From: Pezicula radicicola
Taxonomy: Eukaryota; Ascomycota; Leotiomycetes; Helotiales; Dermateaceae
DNA length: 64,000 nucleotides
Assembly: GCA_003008705.1 (NCBI GenBank)
Contig: PDUO01000017.1
Span: 623,827 to 687,826, forward strand
Reading direction: 5' to 3'
Below are positions 60,085 to 64,000 of the stretch, piece by piece; position 1 is the first letter of the stretch; each line of letters opens with the position of its first letter. Under the pieces are notes generated by a model, which worked only from the letters and a program-made list of their open reading frames with translations, made no database searches and was not told the origin of the DNA. The translations under genes and the position numbers were made by a program.

Positions 60085-62986
60085 ATGGACCCTATCACTG
60101 CAATCGGACTTTCGGGAAACATCCTCACCTTCATTGACTACGGGCGACGAATTATTTCCAAGGGTTACGAGTTTTACAAGTCCGCCGATGGTGCTTTACT
60201 TGAGAACCAAGAGCTCAGCCTTACGACGTTGGAAGTTCAACGACTTGCCTCCAAACTTATACCGTCGCCCGCACCGAATGGCGCATTAGCATATGTTCCC
60301 GAGAGCGAAGAAGCTCTTCGGGTTCTTTGCGATCGGTGCAAGGCTCTGTCTGTAGAACTCAAGGATCTTCTCGAAAGCTTGAAAGTCAAAGGGAAGCACA
60401 GGCACTGGGGTTGCGTCAAGAAGTCTGTGAAGACAGTGTGGAACAAAGATAAGCTCACTGATCTCCAAACGAGACTGTCATCTATCCGGGATACCGTCCA
60501 ATTTCGGGTCCTTGTAGATATTGTGTGAGTATTTTGTTTGACGGACAAACAAGACTTGAAAGCAAGACTCAAATTGATGCTGACTTGGACAAAGCGGTAA
60601 GATCGATTTGGTATCTGCTCAAACATCCGAGGGAGTCTACAGCAGGATATTAAACGGTCAAATATCCTTGAATCAAGAGCTGGGTGAGACGAGGCAGGAA
60701 TTGAAAAGATTAGGTGACCTGGACTTCAAAATTGCTCAGGTCATAGCGATGAGAAGAGACAAACAATCAGAGATTACTCCAGGCCTTGAATCAAGAGCCT
60801 CTTCAGGAGTTATTACAAGCCTGGAATTTTCAGCAAGGGAATCGAGGAAAGGTCAAATAGCGACAGCTGATATTGAAACCTTTGGATGGCTTTTCAAATC
60901 CGAGCAGAGTGAGAAACAAACTGAGATTGGCTTTTCGCAGTGGCTTGAGCGAGGCTCCGGTATATATTGGATATCAGGGGCCACTGCTTCGGGAAAATCT
61001 ACACTGATGAGATATATAGTCGACCATCCTCTTACAGGAGAGCTGCTTTCAAACTGGGCGAAGCCTCTGCCTCTTGGAACTGCTTCTTTCTTTTTCTGGG
61101 CGAGCGGATCAATGGAGCAGAAGTCACAAGCAGGTTTCCTAAGATCTGTTCTACTTGAAGTACTTCAGAAACACCAAGAGCTCATCCCTGTTGTCCTACC
61201 TTGGCATTGGGCAAAGAACTATCTACAGCTTATTGAGTCCGAGTCTCAAAGCAATCCAGATTTCTGGACCGTACCACGACTGATGCAAGCTTGCAAATAT
61301 CTCATGGATCAAAAGTCAGTGCCTTTAAAGATCTGCATGTTCATCGATGGTCTGGATGAGTACAACGGCGATATGAAAAAATTGATAAAATGGATTCAGC
61401 GGTTATCTTCTTCAACACACATAAAATTCTGCATCTCCAGCCGGCCGTTAAATGTAATTGTCGATGCTTTTTTCGGTAGCCCAGGCTTCCTCTTACATGA
61501 TCTCACCAAACAAGATATTCATAGGTACATCAATGTTACACTGGAAAAGAATGGCCGCTATAAGAAACTGGCCGAAAACGACCAAGACAGCGCTGGGAAG
61601 ATTATAGCGATGCTTCTGGAAGCCTCCCAAGGGAATTTCCTATGGATAGCTATAGCTGTGAATGGGCTATTACTTCAAAGTCTTGCCAACACCGATACCA
61701 TTAAAGACTTACAATACAGAGTATCACTTTTACCACCAAGCTTAAATTATCTTTACAATGACCTCTGGAATAGAACTCCTCATGGCTCTCTGTATAGAAG
61801 TTACGAGTGCCTTCTTCTTATTGATGCAGCTTGGAAAGTCAGCACAGAATCAGTCATGGGCGAATTAGAAATAGATCCCTTAACGACCATTACGCTTGCT
61901 CTTGCCATGCGAAGTCTTAGAGAAGACAGACCGATCCCTAAGGATCAACTCATGACGGATTATCAAATAAACGATATCTGTCAAAATATAGAGCGATGGA
62001 CGAAGAGGCGTCTAATGGGATTATTCGATATACAAGATTCGAACAATCCATACCTACCAAAGTCCAAGGGGAAGATCCAATACATTCATAGAAGTGCGCT
62101 CGACTTCTTACGGGTTGAGAAGTTGAGAGATATCCAAGCAGCAGTTTCTCCTGAGTTCAATCCTCATGTGGCTCTACTCAGAACTTACATCGAAGAGATA
62201 CAGATTTTACCACCGAGACATCTGTTTCGTTCTCGCTGGACAACTATAGCAACCGCTCTTACACATGCTGCACATATCGAGAAGTATTCCGAAGTAGATT
62301 ACTCGGCCGATCTTGATATGCTTGATCAAGTCATGGCAAAATTGCAAACCGGCCCAGTCAACAGATATCATTGGGCAGTCCATATGAGCATTCATTCAGA
62401 ATACTCGAAGAAATGCCATGACAACTTCTTGTCTCTGGCAGTTCAATACGGTCTTTACCGATATCTGAAATACAAAATTGAATCCGGGTGGAATGTCGTG
62501 CGCAATAAAGAAGGACGACCATTGCTAGATTACATCGTGCACTTTGGCCCCAAGCCCCAACCTCTTCTAGTCGAGATACTGTTAAACCACGGAGCTGATC
62601 AAAATCAGATATTTGACGGGTGCTCAACCTGGCAAAATCTATTAAGATTCCTTTATTCGACTTACGTCGATAATGATGAACATGAACGGCCAGAAGGGAC
62701 TCGTGACGATCTCTGGATGGATATCATAACTATGTTTGTTATGCATGGGGCTTCGTTGCACGAGTCTGGATTTGAGAGTAATAAAATTTCTGGGACTATG
62801 ATAAATGAGATACTATTGAAGATGGAGTTGTCTACAAAAAAGAGGCAGAACTATATGAAGGAGTTGCAGCTGCTTGAGAGCAATTATCGTCGTGCCTGCA
62901 GCCAACGTCTTGTGTTGCTAAAGGTGTCAGTCTTAGTTTTGGGCCTTGCCATTGGATTCTGGTTGTATCGGGGCACTTACTTATAA
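60085..62986 (+). CDS. NACHT-type STAND protein with C-terminal membrane segment
   Basis: An NLR-like NTPase, 943 aa. The exons are 60085-60524 and 60595-62986. I chose ATG 60085 (MDPITAIGLSGNILTFIDYG), since it matches the common start of fungal NACHT N-terminal domains; an earlier in-frame start would add unrelated residues. Residues 1-140 form the helical N-terminal effector-type domain. The P-loop is GATASGKST (Lys281) and Walker B is FIDGLDE (Asp398, Asp401), followed by the sensor-like ISSRPLNV. The region after the NTPase is helical, without clear WD40 repeats; one ankyrin-like segment (LLVEILLNHGADQNQ) occurs near residue 800. The last 24 residues (VSVLVLGLAIGFWLY core) look like a transmembrane anchor. 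A role in non-self recognition or programmed cell death is inferred from the family. Confidence 0.85.
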
Positions 62987-63303
62987 CCTGTTCCTCAACG
63001 AAGGAAAGATGCCGGGTAGATTGAGTATAAGCTCCGTCCTAAACTGTTAGACATGCTTTCAATGGTAGAGACTTAAATTTAATGTTTGTCCTTTATCACT
63101 ATTTACGTATTGAAATTACACTTGCTTTCAATAAAATCTCAACTCGCTTTCGAGGGTTTGATTGGTGCTACTTACATGCTTCTAATGCTGCGGCCACAAA
63201 GTACGAGACGAAATTGTGTCCGGATTTATATGATGTAGGCGGTGAAAATAAAATGCTAAAACGCCCAGGAGGAGATGGGGCCTTTCGCCAATAGCCGACA
63301 CCG
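62987..63303. other. Convergent intergenic spacer
   Basis: A 317-bp spacer between the NACHT gene and the hydrolase 3' ends; nothing recognisable. Confidence 0.5.
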
Positions 63304-64000
63304 TCACTTAGACCCAAAAGCCTCCTTCAGCCCTTTAATCACAAGCCTATTATATTCCTTGCCTCCTGCTAGGAAATCATCCATTTGCATGAAACTGCGA
63401 AAAGTTAGTAAGAGCATTTCTTACTGCCAAGGGACAAGAAGTCATCACTCATCTCACCACTTCTACCGTGAAGTATTGAGGCATTATGAAAGAAAATAAA
63501 TACGTACATATGCGGAACGCCTAGAGTCCTAATAACCTCGGCCCTCGAACCCGCCTCATTCATCTTTTTTCCATAAGCCTCCCCCTCATCCCTAAGCGGA
63601 TCCATCTCAGCCGTAAGAATCAAAGCAGGAGCAAGCCCCCGAAAATCCGGTGCCAAAATCGGGGAAACCTTCCAATTCCCCTCCAAATCAGCAGGTCTCG
63701 GACAACCCAAAAACTTATTATGGAAATAAGACATTCTTTCTGCTGATAAAGGTTGTGTGTAATACATCTCTCTGTACGATTCATATGGTTGATCAGGCCT
63801 TAATTCACCGGCTGGTGTGAAAACGTGTAAATCACAGACTGGAACTGTTAGGACTTGGAGCGCGAGTGGAATTTTGGAATCGCGGCATAGATGCGCTATT
63901 ACAGCTGAGAGGTGCCCTCCGGCTGAACAACCGCCGATTGCTAGACGGTTGAGATCTAGGTTGTATTCTACTTTGTGATCGCGAACCTAGATGTACAATC
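63304..64000 (-). CDS. Alpha/beta hydrolase (HSL/abhydrolase_3-like esterase), 3' part
   Basis: The gene runs off the right edge. The last exon is 63304-63394 (ends KEAFGSK), then a 113-bp intron (63395-63507), then an exon 63508 to about 63986, where a TAG acceptor suggests another intron. The visible protein includes LAIGGCSAGGHLSA, a GxSxG nucleophile elbow (G-C-S-A-G), and, in order, LAPALILTAEMDPLRDEGEAYGKKM with the catalytic aspartate, and GVPHIF with the catalytic histidine, completed across the intron. This triad order fits hormone-sensitive-lipase-type esterases. The N-terminal part with the oxyanion HGGG motif lies outside the window. The substrate is unknown. Confidence 0.88.

Overview
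The window looks like nuclear DNA of a filamentous ascomycete (Pezizomycotina; Leotiomycetes is a guess from overall gene style). The evidence is numerous 45-100 bp introns with GT...CTAAC...AG signals, a ferrichrome-type siderophore synthetase, NACHT/STAND and HET-type genes, and AT-rich intergenic islands. Exon borders were read by eye from splice signals and frame continuity. Several ORFs open with TTG/GTG only because they begin inside exons, so I chose in-frame ATGs.

Left flank (1-9.7 kb). This is a decayed accessory region. It holds a possible asparagine-synthase relic, a large alpha/beta-hydrolase-NACHT-WD40 (NLR-like) gene carrying two compensating frameshifts, a fragment of a major facilitator drug transporter, and a TATCCAA minisatellite.

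Siderophore cluster (9.7-35.8 kb). Three genes make a hydroxamate siderophore locus: a 4857-residue ferrichrome/ferricrocin-type NRPS (minus strand), a full-size ABCB transporter (plus) and L-ornithine N5-monooxygenase SidA (plus). SidA would make N5-hydroxyornithine, the NRPS would assemble the acylated hydroxyornithines with small amino acids, and the transporter is the likely exporter or mover. The two intergenic regions of the cluster carry six exact matches to ATCWGATAA, the box bound by iron-responsive GATA repressors (SreA/Fep1/Urbs1). The NRPS-transporter divergent promoter also holds a 10-bp tandem repeat.

Middle (35.8-53.1 kb). AT-rich intergenic DNA separates a coiled-coil gene interrupted by an in-frame TAA, a TTC27/Emw1-like TPR protein, an uncharacterised multi-exon protein with an HELMH zinc-protease-like motif assembled across a GC-AG intron, a Pep7/Vac1 (rabenosyn-like) endosomal tether, and, divergent from it, a Met8-like siroheme synthase.

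Right part (53.1-64 kb). It contains a seven-exon ammonium transporter with a GATA-rich upstream region, a decayed HET-domain gene, a second NACHT-type STAND gene ending in a membrane segment, and the 3' part of an alpha/beta hydrolase (HSL-like esterase) running off the right edge.
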